Source: JADGRA01 sp035622755 (lineage in GTDB: Bacteria; Myxococcota; Myxococcia; Myxococcales; Myxococcaceae). From it: a DNA stretch of 23,970 bases. The translations under genes and the position numbers were made by a program. The stretch lies in contig DASPUU010000039.1 of assembly GCA_035622755.1 (NCBI GenBank), forward strand, positions 1 through 23,970, read 5' to 3'. Below are positions 16,861 through 23,970 of the stretch, one piece after another (position 1 is the stretch's first letter; every line of letters starts with the position of its first letter). The notes under the pieces are model-generated. The model was given only the letters and a program-made list of their open reading frames with translations, ran no database searches and was not told where the DNA came from.

Positions 16861-18192
16861 TCAGAAGGCACGTCGCCCGGCGATCTCCTTGCGGAGCCGC
16901 TTGCGGTACTCGTGGTAGTCCACCTCCACCGCGTGCTTCGGCGTCTTGCTGAAGGCGTAGTCGGGATGGTCGATCTCGCGGCGGATGGCGGAGTCGATGT
17001 CGGCCGGGCGCTTCCATTCACCGCGGATGGCCCGCGCCACGAGCTGGCCCTGGTGGTCGGCCAGCGGCCAGATGCAGCCGAGCGGCTGGAAGAGGCCGAT
17101 GAAGAAGAGGTCCGGGAATCGGGGGTGGAAGAGCTTCAGGTAGAGGGGCACCTCGGCCCCGGAGTAGTCGCCCACCTCGCCCGGCAGGTAGGGGTAGGAG
17201 GTCTCGAAGCCGGTGGCGGCGATGATGGCGTCGAACTCCTCCGCCGTCCCGTCGACGAAGGCGACCCGCTTCCCGTCCCAGCGCTGGATGTCCGGCTTGG
17301 GGTGAATCTGGCCGTGGCGGATGAAGTAGAGGAGCTCGGAGTTGATGGTGGGATGCGCCTCCATCGGCCCGTGCTCCGGCTCGGGGAGCCCGTAGGCGGC
17401 GTTCTTCCCCTGGATGAGGCGCAGGGTGAGCTTCATCGCCGTCTGGCGAATGGCCTTCGGGAGCTTGCGCAGGAGCCGGGCATGGAGCACGTCGGTGGGA
17501 AGGCCCATCAGGAACTTGGGAATGAACCAGTAGCCCCGCCGCATGCTGATGCAGGTCCGCTCCGAGACCCGGCCCGTCTCCACGGCGATGTCGCAGGCGG
17601 AGTTCCCTCCCCCGATGACCAGGACCCGCTGACCGGTGAACGGCGTGGCCGACTTGAAGTCGTGGCTGTGGATCAGCCGGCCGGAGTAGTGGCCCGGGTA
17701 GCTGGGCAGGCGCGGCTTCCAGTGGTGCCCGGTGGCGACGCAGAGGTGGGTGAAGCGCTCCACCCTCCCGTCGCCCAGGGTCAGCTCCCAGCCGCCGCCG
17801 GCGAGCGGCGCGGCGGACCGGACCTCGACCCCGAACCGGATCCGCGGCAGCACGCCGAAGTGCGCAGCGTAGGCCTGGAAGTAGGCCTTGAGCTGCGCGT
17901 GCCCCGGGTAGTCCGGGTAGTCGGCCGGCATGGGGAAGTCCTCGTACTGGGAGAGCGCCTTGGAGGAGATGATGTGGGTGGTCTCGAAGACCGAGGAGTG
18001 GCTCGGCCCGGGCGTGAAGATCCAGTTGCCGCCCACCTCCTGGTTTCGCTCGTAGACCACCACCTCGAATCCGGCGGCGAGCAGCGCCTTGGCGGCGCCG
18101 ATCCCGGACGGCCCGGCGCCGATGACGCACACCCGTGGCGCGGGCCCGGGGGCGGGCGGCGCCGACGGCTGGATCCGGGCGGGCTCGGTCAC
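16861..18192 (-). CDS. Flavin-containing monooxygenase-like protein
   Basis: A 443-residue FAD/NADPH enzyme of the class B flavoprotein monooxygenase group. An N-terminal FAD Rossmann motif GAGPSG (25-30), the FMO signature YSGRLIHSHDF (169-179; family pattern FxGxxxHxxxY/F), an NADPH-binding VIGGGNSACD (192-201) and a C-terminal ATGF (326-329) are all present. The family oxygenates soft nucleophiles (N, S) or ketones; the substrate cannot be read from sequence. The first 19 residues are a Pro/Ala-rich tail. The GTG at 18192 has AGGGA just before it and starts 5 bases after the E2 stop, so it is co-transcribed with the dehydrogenase genes. It converges with the histidine kinase gene across a 24-base gap holding no obvious terminator. 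Confidence 0.88.
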   Translation of the reverse strand: MTEPARIQPSAPPAPGPAPRVCVIGAGPSGIGAAKALLAAGFEVVVYERNQEVGGNWIFTPGPSHSSVFETTHIISSKALSQYEDFPMPADYPDYPGHAQLKAYFQAYAAHFGVLPRIRFGVEVRSAAPLAGGGWELTLGDGRVERFTHLCVATGHHWKPRLPSYPGHYSGRLIHSHDFKSATPFTGQRVLVIGGGNSACDIAVETGRVSERTCISMRRGYWFIPKFLMGLPTDVLHARLLRKLPKAIRQTAMKLTLRLIQGKNAAYGLPEPEHGPMEAHPTINSELLYFIRHGQIHPKPDIQRWDGKRVAFVDGTAEEFDAIIAATGFETSYPYLPGEVGDYSGAEVPLYLKLFHPRFPDLFFIGLFQPLGCIWPLADHQGQLVARAIRGEWKRPADIDSAIRREIDHPDYAFSKTPKHAVEVDYHEYRKRLRKEIAGRRAF

Positions 18193-18197
18193 GGTCC

Positions 18198-19475
18198 CTA
18201 GAAGAGCAGCCGCACCGGGTGCTCGAGCAGCTCCTTGACCTCCTGGAGATACTGCGCACCGAGCGCCCCATCCACCACTCGGTGGTCGCCGGAGAAGGTC
18301 ATGGTCATCGTCTTGCGGACCACCGGCTGCCCGCCGCGGGCCACCACCCGTTCGGCCACCGTGCCCACGGCGAGGATCGACGCCTGGGGCGGGTTGATCA
18401 CCGCGATGAAGGCGTCCACCCCGTACATCCCGAGGTTGGACACGGTCACCGAGCCGCCGCTGTACTCCTCGGGCCGCAGCGCCTTGCGGCGGGCGCGCTC
18501 GGCCAGCTCCCGGGCCTCGGCGGCGAGCTGGCCGATCGATTTCTGGTCCGCATCCCGGACCACCGGAGTGATCAGTCCGTCCTCGATGGCCACCGCGATC
18601 CCCACGTCGGCGGTGTGGAACTGGAGGATGCGGTCCCCCTGGAGGGAGACGTTCACCTTCGGGACCCGGTGCAGCGCCAGCGCCGCCGCCTTGAGGATGA
18701 AGTCGTTGACCGAGACCTTGACCTCCGCCGCCTTGGCCTCCTCGCGCACGGCCACCACCGCCTCCATGTCCACCTCGATGGAGAGGTAGAAGTGCGGCAC
18801 GCCGGGCTTCACCTCGGCCATCCGCTGGGCGATGACTTTGCGCATCGAGCTCAGGGGCACGATGTCCGGCTCGGGACGGACCCCGGGGACGAAGACCGGC
18901 GCCCGCGGTCCGCTCATCGCCGCCTGGACGTCGCGCTTGACGATGCGCCCCCGGGGGCCGGAGCCGTGAACCGCCCCCAGGTCCACTCCCGCCTCCTGGG
19001 CCATCTTCCTGGCCAGCGGCGAGGCCCGGAGCCGCCCATCTCCGCCCGCCGCCGCCGGAGGACGGAGCGGCACCACCGGCGCGGGCGCGCGGGCCGGAGC
19101 GGCCGGGAGCGCTGGAGGAGCGGCCGCCCGAGGCGGCGCGGCAGCCGGCGACTCGGCCGGCCTGGGAGCTCCCGCCGGGGGAGCGGGCACGGCCGCCGGC
19201 GTGGCCGGAGCCAGCGAGGCGAGGTCGACCGTCTCGCCCTTCGCGCCGAGGACGGCAATGGGCGCGCCGACCGCGGCCATCTCGCCGGCGGCGACGACGA
19301 TTTTCAGGAGCACCCCGTCGTCGTAGGCCTCCACCTCGAGGTTGGACTTGTCCGTCTCCACCTCGGCGATGGCCTCGCCGGAGGAGACCTTGTCTCCCTC
19401 GTTCTTCAGCCACTTGAGGATCTTCCCCTCCTTCATCGTCGGGGAGAGCGCCGGGAGCGGAATCGGAGTGGCCAT
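18198..19475 (-). CDS. pdhC: Dihydrolipoamide acyltransferase (E2) of a 2-oxoacid dehydrogenase complex
   Basis: A 425-residue core subunit that transfers the acyl group from lipoamide to CoA. One lipoyl domain (1-78) with lipoylated K43 in VETDKSNLEVE, an Ala/Pro-rich swinging linker (88-145), an E1/E3-binding domain (148-185; SPLARKMAQEAGVDL), and the catalytic domain (205-425) with H398 and D402 in SGDHRVVDGA. All active-site features are present. The ATG overlaps the E1-beta stop by one base (TGATG). An acetyltransferase of pyruvate dehydrogenase is most likely given the E1 types; acetoin dehydrogenase is an alternative. The E3 subunit (lipoamide dehydrogenase) is not encoded in this window. 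Confidence 0.93.
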   Translation of the reverse strand: MATPIPLPALSPTMKEGKILKWLKNEGDKVSSGEAIAEVETDKSNLEVEAYDDGVLLKIVVAAGEMAAVGAPIAVLGAKGETVDLASLAPATPAAVPAPPAGAPRPAESPAAAPPRAAAPPALPAAPARAPAPVVPLRPPAAAGGDGRLRASPLARKMAQEAGVDLGAVHGSGPRGRIVKRDVQAAMSGPRAPVFVPGVRPEPDIVPLSSMRKVIAQRMAEVKPGVPHFYLSIEVDMEAVVAVREEAKAAEVKVSVNDFILKAAALALHRVPKVNVSLQGDRILQFHTADVGIAVAIEDGLITPVVRDADQKSIGQLAAEARELAERARRKALRPEEYSGGSVTVSNLGMYGVDAFIAVINPPQASILAVGTVAERVVARGGQPVVRKTMTMTFSGDHRVVDGALGAQYLQEVKELLEHPVRLLF

Positions 19476-20461
19476 CAGCCTTCCTCCCGGTACATCGCCT
19501 TCTTCACCGCGGCGACGACCCGGTCAGCGTTCACCTCCGCCGCCCGCTCGAGCACCGCCGCGTAGCTCCGGTTCACGTCCAGCCCGGTCACCCTCCCCAC
19601 CGGCGCGTCGAGGAAATCGAAGGCCTGGGACTGGATGAGGTCGACCACCTGGGCGCCGACGCCGCAGAAGCTCCACCCCTCCTCCACGACCACCGCCCGG
19701 TTGGTCCTCTGCACCGAGGCGAGGATGGACTGCTCGTCCAGGGGCTTGAGGGTCCGCAGGTCGAGCAGGTCGACGCGGATTCCCTCCGCCTCCAGCCGCG
19801 CCGCCGCCTCCTCGACTGCATGGTAGGCCCGGGACCAGGTGATGAGCGTGCAGTCCGGACCCCGCCGCTTGAGATCGGCCTTCCCCAGGGGAAGGAGGTG
19901 CTCGCCCGCGGCCACCTCGCCCTTCACCCCGTAGAGCAGCTCGGCCTCGAGGAAGATGACCGGGTTGTCGTCGCGGATCGACGCCTTGAGCAGCCCCTTG
20001 GCGTCGGCCGGTGTCGACGGGGCGACCACCTTCAGCCCCGGGAAATGGGCGTAGTTCGCCTCCAGCGCCTGGCTGTGCTGGGCGGCGAGCCGCCCGCCGG
20101 CACCGTTCGGGCCGCGGAAGACGATGGGGCAGCGCAGCTGGCCCCCGGACATCTGCCGGACCTTGGCCGCGTTGTTGACGATCTGGTCCATGGCCAGGAT
20201 GGCGAAGTTCCAGGTCATCATCTCGATGACCGGCCGGAGCCCGACCATGGCCGCCCCCACCCCGAGCCCGGCGAAGCCGAGCTCGCTGATCGGTGCGTCC
20301 ACCACCCGGGCGCTCCCGAACCGGGCCAGGAGGCCCTGCGAGACCTTGTAGGCGCCGTCGTAGCGCGCCACCTCCTCGCCCATGAGGAAGACGTTCGCGT
20401 CCCGCTCCATCTCCTCGGCCAGCGCCTGGTTCAGCGCTTCACGCCACGCGATCTCCGCCAT
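19475..20461 (-). CDS. pdhB: Pyruvate dehydrogenase E1 component, beta subunit
   Basis: A 328-residue thiamine-diphosphate enzyme subunit that, with E1-alpha, decarboxylates the 2-oxoacid and acylates lipoyl-E2. The conserved thiamine-activating glutamate is E60 in DAPISELGFAG, and H129 lies in AAQHSQALEA as expected for the active site. The length and the start MAEIAWREALNQAL match the PdhB family. It lies 26 bases after E1-alpha and overlaps E2 by one base. E1-beta looks fully canonical, in contrast to its E1-alpha partner. Confidence 0.95.
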   Translation of the reverse strand: MAEIAWREALNQALAEEMERDANVFLMGEEVARYDGAYKVSQGLLARFGSARVVDAPISELGFAGLGVGAAMVGLRPVIEMMTWNFAILAMDQIVNNAAKVRQMSGGQLRCPIVFRGPNGAGGRLAAQHSQALEANYAHFPGLKVVAPSTPADAKGLLKASIRDDNPVIFLEAELLYGVKGEVAAGEHLLPLGKADLKRRGPDCTLITWSRAYHAVEEAAARLEAEGIRVDLLDLRTLKPLDEQSILASVQRTNRAVVVEEGWSFCGVGAQVVDLIQSQAFDFLDAPVGRVTGLDVNRSYAAVLERAAEVNADRVVAAVKKAMYREEG

Positions 20462-20487
20462 CGTCCCTCAATCTCTCGTCGTGCTCG

Positions 20488-21615
20488 CTAGGCCCGCCGG
20501 CGCAGGCCGGGGGTAGGCTCGCCCTCGTCCACCCGGGTGTGAGGCTCGAGCTCCCAGGTGACGCGGAGCTCCTGCCCGCTGGGGTGGCTCGGCCACTCCA
20601 CCTTCACCCCGTGCACCCGCTCCCGGGGCGGCACGTCCCGCTCCCCGGGCTCGACCAGGTGGTCGGTCCACACCTCTTCCACCGCGGGCTCGGGCGAGGC
20701 GTCGGCGAACCTCACCGCGGCGTCGACGGTGGCCTTCACCTCGGCCTCGATGCCGTCGAAATCGGCCTCGCCCGCCACCTTGCCGCCCAGCGCCCAGGCC
20801 CGCAGCTTGGGGATGGGATCTGCCTTCCGCTCCGCCTCCACCTCCTCCTTGCTCCGGTAGGTGGCGGCGTCGGACATGGAGTGGCCGCGGTAGCGGTAGG
20901 TGTTCGCCTCGAGGAGGACCGGGCCCTTCCCGGCGCGGCAGTGCGCGGCGCAGTCCTTCACCGCCTCGTACACCTGGAGGACGTCGCGGCCGTCCACCGG
21001 CTCGCCGCGGATCTTGTAGGCCACGGCGCGCTTGTAGACCTCGGGCACCGCCGAGACGCGGTCCATGGCCGTGCCCATCCCGTAGCGGTTGTTCTCGCAG
21101 AGGAAGATGACCGGCAGCTTCCACTTCCCGGCCATGTTCAGCGTCTCGTGGAAGCTCCCCTGGTTGGCGGCCGCCTCCCCGAAGTAGCAGACGGTGATCC
21201 GATCCTCGTTGCGGTACCGGGAGGCGAAGGCCGTCCCGGCGGCCAGCGGGATCTGCCCCCCGACGATGCCGTACCCGCCGAGCACGTGGTGCTCGATGTC
21301 GTAGATGTGCATCGAGCCGCCCTTGCCCTTGCTGTACCCGGTGGCACGGCCGAAGAGCTCGGCCAGCACCATGCCCGGGTCGGCCCCCCGGGTGAGCGCG
21401 TAGCCGTGGTCCCGGTAGGCGGAGAGGATGTAGTCGGTGGGGTGGAGCGCCTCGGTGACGCCGGCGGCGACCGCCTCCTGCCCGATGTAGAGATGGCAGA
21501 AGCCGTTGATCTTCCCCTGCCCGTAGGCCTGCGCGCACCGCTCCTCGAAGCGGCGGATGAGGTACATGCTCCGGTACATCCGGAGCACCTGGTCCTTCGG
21601 GTAGGTGCGGGCCAC
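20488..21615 (-). CDS. pdhA: Pyruvate dehydrogenase E1 component, alpha subunit, with variant thiamine motif
   Basis: A 375-residue thiamine-diphosphate subunit. Most of the sequence is canonical: RMYRSMYLIRRFEE (12-25), CHLYIGQEA (40-48), GGYGIVGGQIPLA (113-125), FLCENNRYGMGT (171-182) and the phospho-loop-like YRGHSMSDAATYR (242-254). The thiamine/Mg motif, normally GDG in CYFGDGAANQG, reads G146-E147-A148. Residues from about 320 to 375 are an extra Pro/Glu/Arg-rich tail beyond the usual end. The GTG at 21615 has no clear ribosome site, but it gives the family's usual N-terminus; an ATG at codon 13 is less likely. It is the first dehydrogenase gene, 15 bases after the HAD gene. Confidence 0.92.
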   Translation of the reverse strand: MARTYPKDQVLRMYRSMYLIRRFEERCAQAYGQGKINGFCHLYIGQEAVAAGVTEALHPTDYILSAYRDHGYALTRGADPGMVLAELFGRATGYSKGKGGSMHIYDIEHHVLGGYGIVGGQIPLAAGTAFASRYRNEDRITVCYFGEAAANQGSFHETLNMAGKWKLPVIFLCENNRYGMGTAMDRVSAVPEVYKRAVAYKIRGEPVDGRDVLQVYEAVKDCAAHCRAGKGPVLLEANTYRYRGHSMSDAATYRSKEEVEAERKADPIPKLRAWALGGKVAGEADFDGIEAEVKATVDAAVRFADASPEPAVEEVWTDHLVEPGERDVPPRERVHGVKVEWPSHPSGQELRVTWELEPHTRVDEGEPTPGLRRRA

Positions 21616-21630
21616 GGGAGCGGCGCTGGT

Positions 21631-22413
21631 TTACCGGCTGCGTCGCGCCGGCGTCAACGTTCCACGGGAACGGCCTCGAGGGTGACCGATGTCCAGGTGC
21701 GGCACGGCGATGACGCCCTCGGCCAGGGCGGTCACCCGACCCGAGTGTCCGGTGGCCACCAGCACCGCCGTGGCCCCGGGGAACGACGCCCGGTAGTCGT
21801 TGATGTGTCCGGGCTCGTTGTCGAAGGCCGCGGTGACCCGCCCCCGTGCGGCCAGGCGGCGGTGGGCGCCGCGCTTGAACTCGTCGTCGGTCACGTCGGG
21901 ATCGCCCTTCATCGCCAGCTCCACGCCCTCGCCGGGGAGGGGAAATCCGTGCCGCTCCATGACCTCCAGTGTGCCCGGCCGCATCGGCTCCGGGCGGGCG
22001 GTGACGTAGACCACCTGGGCGCCCGCCTCCCGGGCCCGGCGCACGTAGCCCGGTGCGCCCCGCACCGGGATGTCCACCCGGCAGGCCTCGCTGGTGAAGA
22101 AGCGTTCCCTCCAGTACGGGCGAAAGTCGACCAGGAGTCGCTCGACCTCGTCCGCCCCGAGACCGTGCCGCTGCAGCGCATCGCGCAGGTCGAAGCCGGT
22201 GTGCAGGTGCCGGGCCTCGAACCCCGAGAGCGCCGGCAGGCCGCGCTCCCGGCCGTAGGCCCGCACGATGGCCGCCTGGCGCGGCCGGTTGTCGAGCAGG
22301 GTGGAGTCCAGGTCGAAGGCGAAGACCGCCTCCGGGGCGAGCCGCCGGGCCTCGGCCAGCAGCCCGGCCAGGACGTCCACCCAGCGGTCATGGATGGGGA
22401 AGGCGGTGCTCAT
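21631..22413 (-). CDS. HAD-superfamily hydrolase
   Basis: A 260-residue cytoplasmic protein with the haloacid dehalogenase motifs: motif I FDLDSTLLDN (D34 nucleophile, D36 acid/base), motif II VTARPEP (T138), a lysine near 169-180 (motif III) and motif IV FDNEPGHINDY (D198). An alpha-helical cap lies between motifs I and II (about 45-120). It is probably a phosphatase; substrate unknown. The C-terminal 20 residues are Arg-rich. The ATG at 22413 overlaps the stop of the Nudix-like gene (ATGA), so the two are coupled and may act on related phosphorylated metabolites. Confidence 0.85.
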   Translation of the reverse strand: MSTAFPIHDRWVDVLAGLLAEARRLAPEAVFAFDLDSTLLDNRPRQAAIVRAYGRERGLPALSGFEARHLHTGFDLRDALQRHGLGADEVERLLVDFRPYWRERFFTSEACRVDIPVRGAPGYVRRAREAGAQVVYVTARPEPMRPGTLEVMERHGFPLPGEGVELAMKGDPDVTDDEFKRGAHRRLAARGRVTAAFDNEPGHINDYRASFPGATAVLVATGHSGRVTALAEGVIAVPHLDIGHPRGRSRGTLTPARRSR

Positions 22414-23102
22414 CGGCCCGCGGCGCCGGGGTGAGCGGCCAGGAAGCGGACCACCGAGAGCTCGGTCTTGGCGTCGGACACCTCGCCCCTCCGGCACCGG
22501 GCGAGCAGCTGGTCGATGGGCCAGAAGCGAACCGAGGCGCCTTCCTCGAGGGGGCAACCGTCGCCGTCGGCGAGGCCGGGCTCCCGTCCGGTGACCTCCA
22601 CCGCGGTGGGGTGGATCTTCTCCGAGACGATGCCCGGGAGCATGAAGAAGGCCGGGCCGAGCAGCTCCACCTCCGCCGGCTGCACGGCGTAGCCCGCCTC
22701 CTCGAGCACCTCGGCCGCCGCCCGGGCCCGGACGCCGGCCTCCCCCAGGTCCCCCGGCTCGAGGATGCCGGCCACCAGCTCCTCCACCGTCAGGTAGGCC
22801 TCGGGGTCGGGCACCGGAAGCGGCAGCCCTCGCCGGAAGTAGGCGGCCGGCCGCAGCGTCCGGCGGGTGAGCACCTCCACGCCCGCCGGCGTCCGGCGCC
22901 AGATGAGGACCGCCACCGCGTCCGGAACCGGGCGGTCGATGACATCCACGCGGTAGGGCGGGGAGGCGGAGCCGTCCGCCCGCCGGTTCCGGCACACCAG
23001 GCGGCGGAGATGAAGAAAGCCCTGGTCACACCGGGCGGTGGGGGTGAGGTCTTCCACCACCTCGATGTCCACCACCTGCTCGTGCGGAGGAAGCTCGGCC
23101 AT
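22410..23102 (-). CDS. Nudix-like hydrolase with a divergent Nudix box
   Basis: A 230-residue protein whose general pattern fits the ADP-ribose pyrophosphatase-type Nudix fold: beta strands 62-80 (AVAVLIWRR, VEVLTRR) and the Nudix helix at 112-138. The box ends EVLEEAGY (131-138), matching the E-U-x-E-E-x-G-U half. The preceding Arg is Ala130, the first-half Glu is Asp118, and about four extra residues separate the halves. The two metal-binding Glu of the second half (E134, E135) are present, so activity is possible. A 55-residue N-terminal domain precedes it. The ATG at 23102 lacks a good ribosome site. Substrate unknown. Confidence 0.75.
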   Translation of the reverse strand: MAELPPHEQVVDIEVVEDLTPTARCDQGFLHLRRLVCRNRRADGSASPPYRVDVIDRPVPDAVAVLIWRRTPAGVEVLTRRTLRPAAYFRRGLPLPVPDPEAYLTVEELVAGILEPGDLGEAGVRARAAAEVLEEAGYAVQPAEVELLGPAFFMLPGIVSEKIHPTAVEVTGREPGLADGDGCPLEEGASVRFWPIDQLLARCRRGEVSDAKTELSVVRFLAAHPGAAGR

Positions 23103-23139
23103 TCCGGCGGCCGAGCTTCGCGCAAGCCGGGCCCCCGGG

Positions 23140-23970
23140 TCACGCGGCCGACGTCATCCGGACCACCTCGGCGAAGCCGGTCTGCCCCTGGGCCAGCTTG
23201 CGCACCGCTGCCTCGCGCAGGGTGCGCATCCCGGCCGCCCGCCCCAGCTCGGTGAGGCGCGACTCGGGGGCGTCGTGGGCGATGGCCTCGCGGATGCCGG
23301 CGTTGACCGGGAGGAGCTCGAAGACGCCGGTGCGGCCGTAGAACCCGGTGCCGCGGCAATGCACGCAGCCGGTCCCGGCGCGCAGCTGCAGGCCCCCGGG
23401 CAGGAGGGGGAGCGGGGCGTCGAGCGCGGCGAGCTGATCCTGGGTCAGCGCCACCTCCTGCGCACAGCGCGCGCACACCCGGCGCAGGAGGCGCTGGGCC
23501 ATCACCCCGATGAGGCAGCTGCCGAGCAGAAAGCTCGGCACCCCGAGGTCCTTCATCCGCGTCACCGCCCCCACCGAATCGTTGGTGTGCAGCGTGGAGA
23601 GCACCAGGTGGCCGGTGAGCGCGGACTGGATGGCGTTCTCCGCCGTCTCCCCGTCGCGGATCTCCCCGACCATGATCACGTCCGGGTCCTGACGGAGGAT
23701 GTGCCGCAGGGCATTGGCGAAGTCGAGGTCGAGCTTGGGCTGCACCTGGACCTGGTTGAACCCCTCCCACACCATCTCGATGGGATCCTCGATGGTGGTG
23801 ACGTTGACGTCCGGGCCGGCCACCGCCTTGAGCGCGGTGTAGAGGGTGGTCGTCTTTCCGCTACCGGTGGGACCGGTGACCAGGATCAGGCCGTGCGGCT
23901 GGTCGATCCACGACTCGAAGACGGCCTTCTCGTCCTCCTCGAAGCCGAGCTGGGCGATGTCCTGCACCAG
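23140..23970 (-). CDS. GspE/PilB-type secretion or pilus ATPase, C-terminal part (partial)
   Basis: Only the last 276 residues are in the window; the frame is open at the right edge. This is the AAA-like core of type II secretion / type IV pilus assembly ATPases: Walker A GPTGSGKTTT, an Asp-box region TTIEDPIE, Walker B-like DPDVIMVGEIRD, the His box LSTLHTNDS, then a zinc-binding pair CARC...CVHC spaced by 32 residues. The C-terminus GVFELLPVNAGIREAI is typical. The pair of CxxC motifs is seen in both GspE and PilB, so the exact system cannot be decided without the N-terminus and neighbours. It ends 37 bases before the Nudix-like gene and is functionally unrelated to it. Confidence 0.93.
   Translation of the reverse strand: MVQDIAQLGFEEDEKAVFESWIDQPHGLILVTGPTGSGKTTTLYTALKAVAGPDVNVTTIEDPIEMVWEGFNQVQVQPKLDLDFANALRHILRQDPDVIMVGEIRDGETAENAIQSALTGHLVLSTLHTNDSVGAVTRMKDLGVPSFLLGSCLIGVMAQRLLRRVCARCAQEVALTQDQLAALDAPLPLLPGGLQLRAGTGCVHCRGTGFYGRTGVFELLPVNAGIREAIAHDAPESRLTELGRAAGMRTLREAAVRKLAQGQTGFAEVVRMTSAA

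Noticed and set aside
19021..19220. An Ala/Pro-rich repetitive tract resembling a DNA repeat
   Set aside because: It encodes the flexible linker between lipoyl and E3-binding domains of E2, a normal feature of the family.
20539..22434. A 631-codon plus-strand frame
   Set aside because: It is antisense to E1-alpha and the HAD gene and shows no protein motifs.

Overview
This is a GC-rich, gene-dense bacterial chromosome segment (about 70% GC by eye). It has frequent GTG starts and many 1-4 base stop/start overlaps. The gene content is a caa3 oxidase with an adjacent cytochrome bc complex, a PAS/GAF histidine kinase of the LASVGQLA type, a HipA-like kinase with a DUF3037 protein, and GspE/PilB. 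This suggests an aerobic or facultative Gram-negative, most like Myxococcota or another former deltaproteobacterial lineage. That placement is inference from protein style only. I see no tRNA, rRNA, CRISPR array, insertion sequence or phage gene.

Layout, right to left on the minus strand. At 23970-16861 lie the C-terminal part of a GspE/PilB ATPase, a Nudix-like protein coupled to a HAD phosphatase-like protein, then a 2-oxoacid (probably pyruvate) dehydrogenase set E1-alpha, E1-beta and E2, followed 5 bases later by a flavin monooxygenase. No E3 gene is in the window. At 12119-4440 lies a tight respiratory operon: caa3 oxidase subunits II, I and III, a membrane protein of unknown function, a diheme cytochrome c, a Rieske protein, a cytochrome b with a fused C-terminal heme-c domain, and the CtaG assembly factor. 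At 4388-337 an aromatic-acid MFS transporter, homogentisate dioxygenase and fumarylacetoacetase follow on the same strand. At 267-1 there is a molbindin (Mop) and the signal peptide of an exported protein.

Plus strand, 12405-16836, a separate island between the two minus-strand blocks: a small exported protein, a compact HipA-like kinase overlapping a DUF3037 gene, a single-domain response regulator, and a large GAF-PAS histidine kinase whose phospho-accepting histidine is glutamine.

How the genes work together: the bc genes (cytochrome c, Rieske, cytochrome b) plus caa3 make a complete quinol-to-oxygen chain, probably a supercomplex. HmgA and FahA cover two of the three final steps of tyrosine/phenylalanine (homogentisate) breakdown; the isomerase between them is absent here. 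E1/E2 feed acetyl-CoA. The most unusual points are the histidine-less kinase beside a receiver, the bc-caa3 operon with an unassigned membrane subunit, the HipA-like/DUF3037 pair, and the GEA variant of the thiamine motif in E1-alpha.
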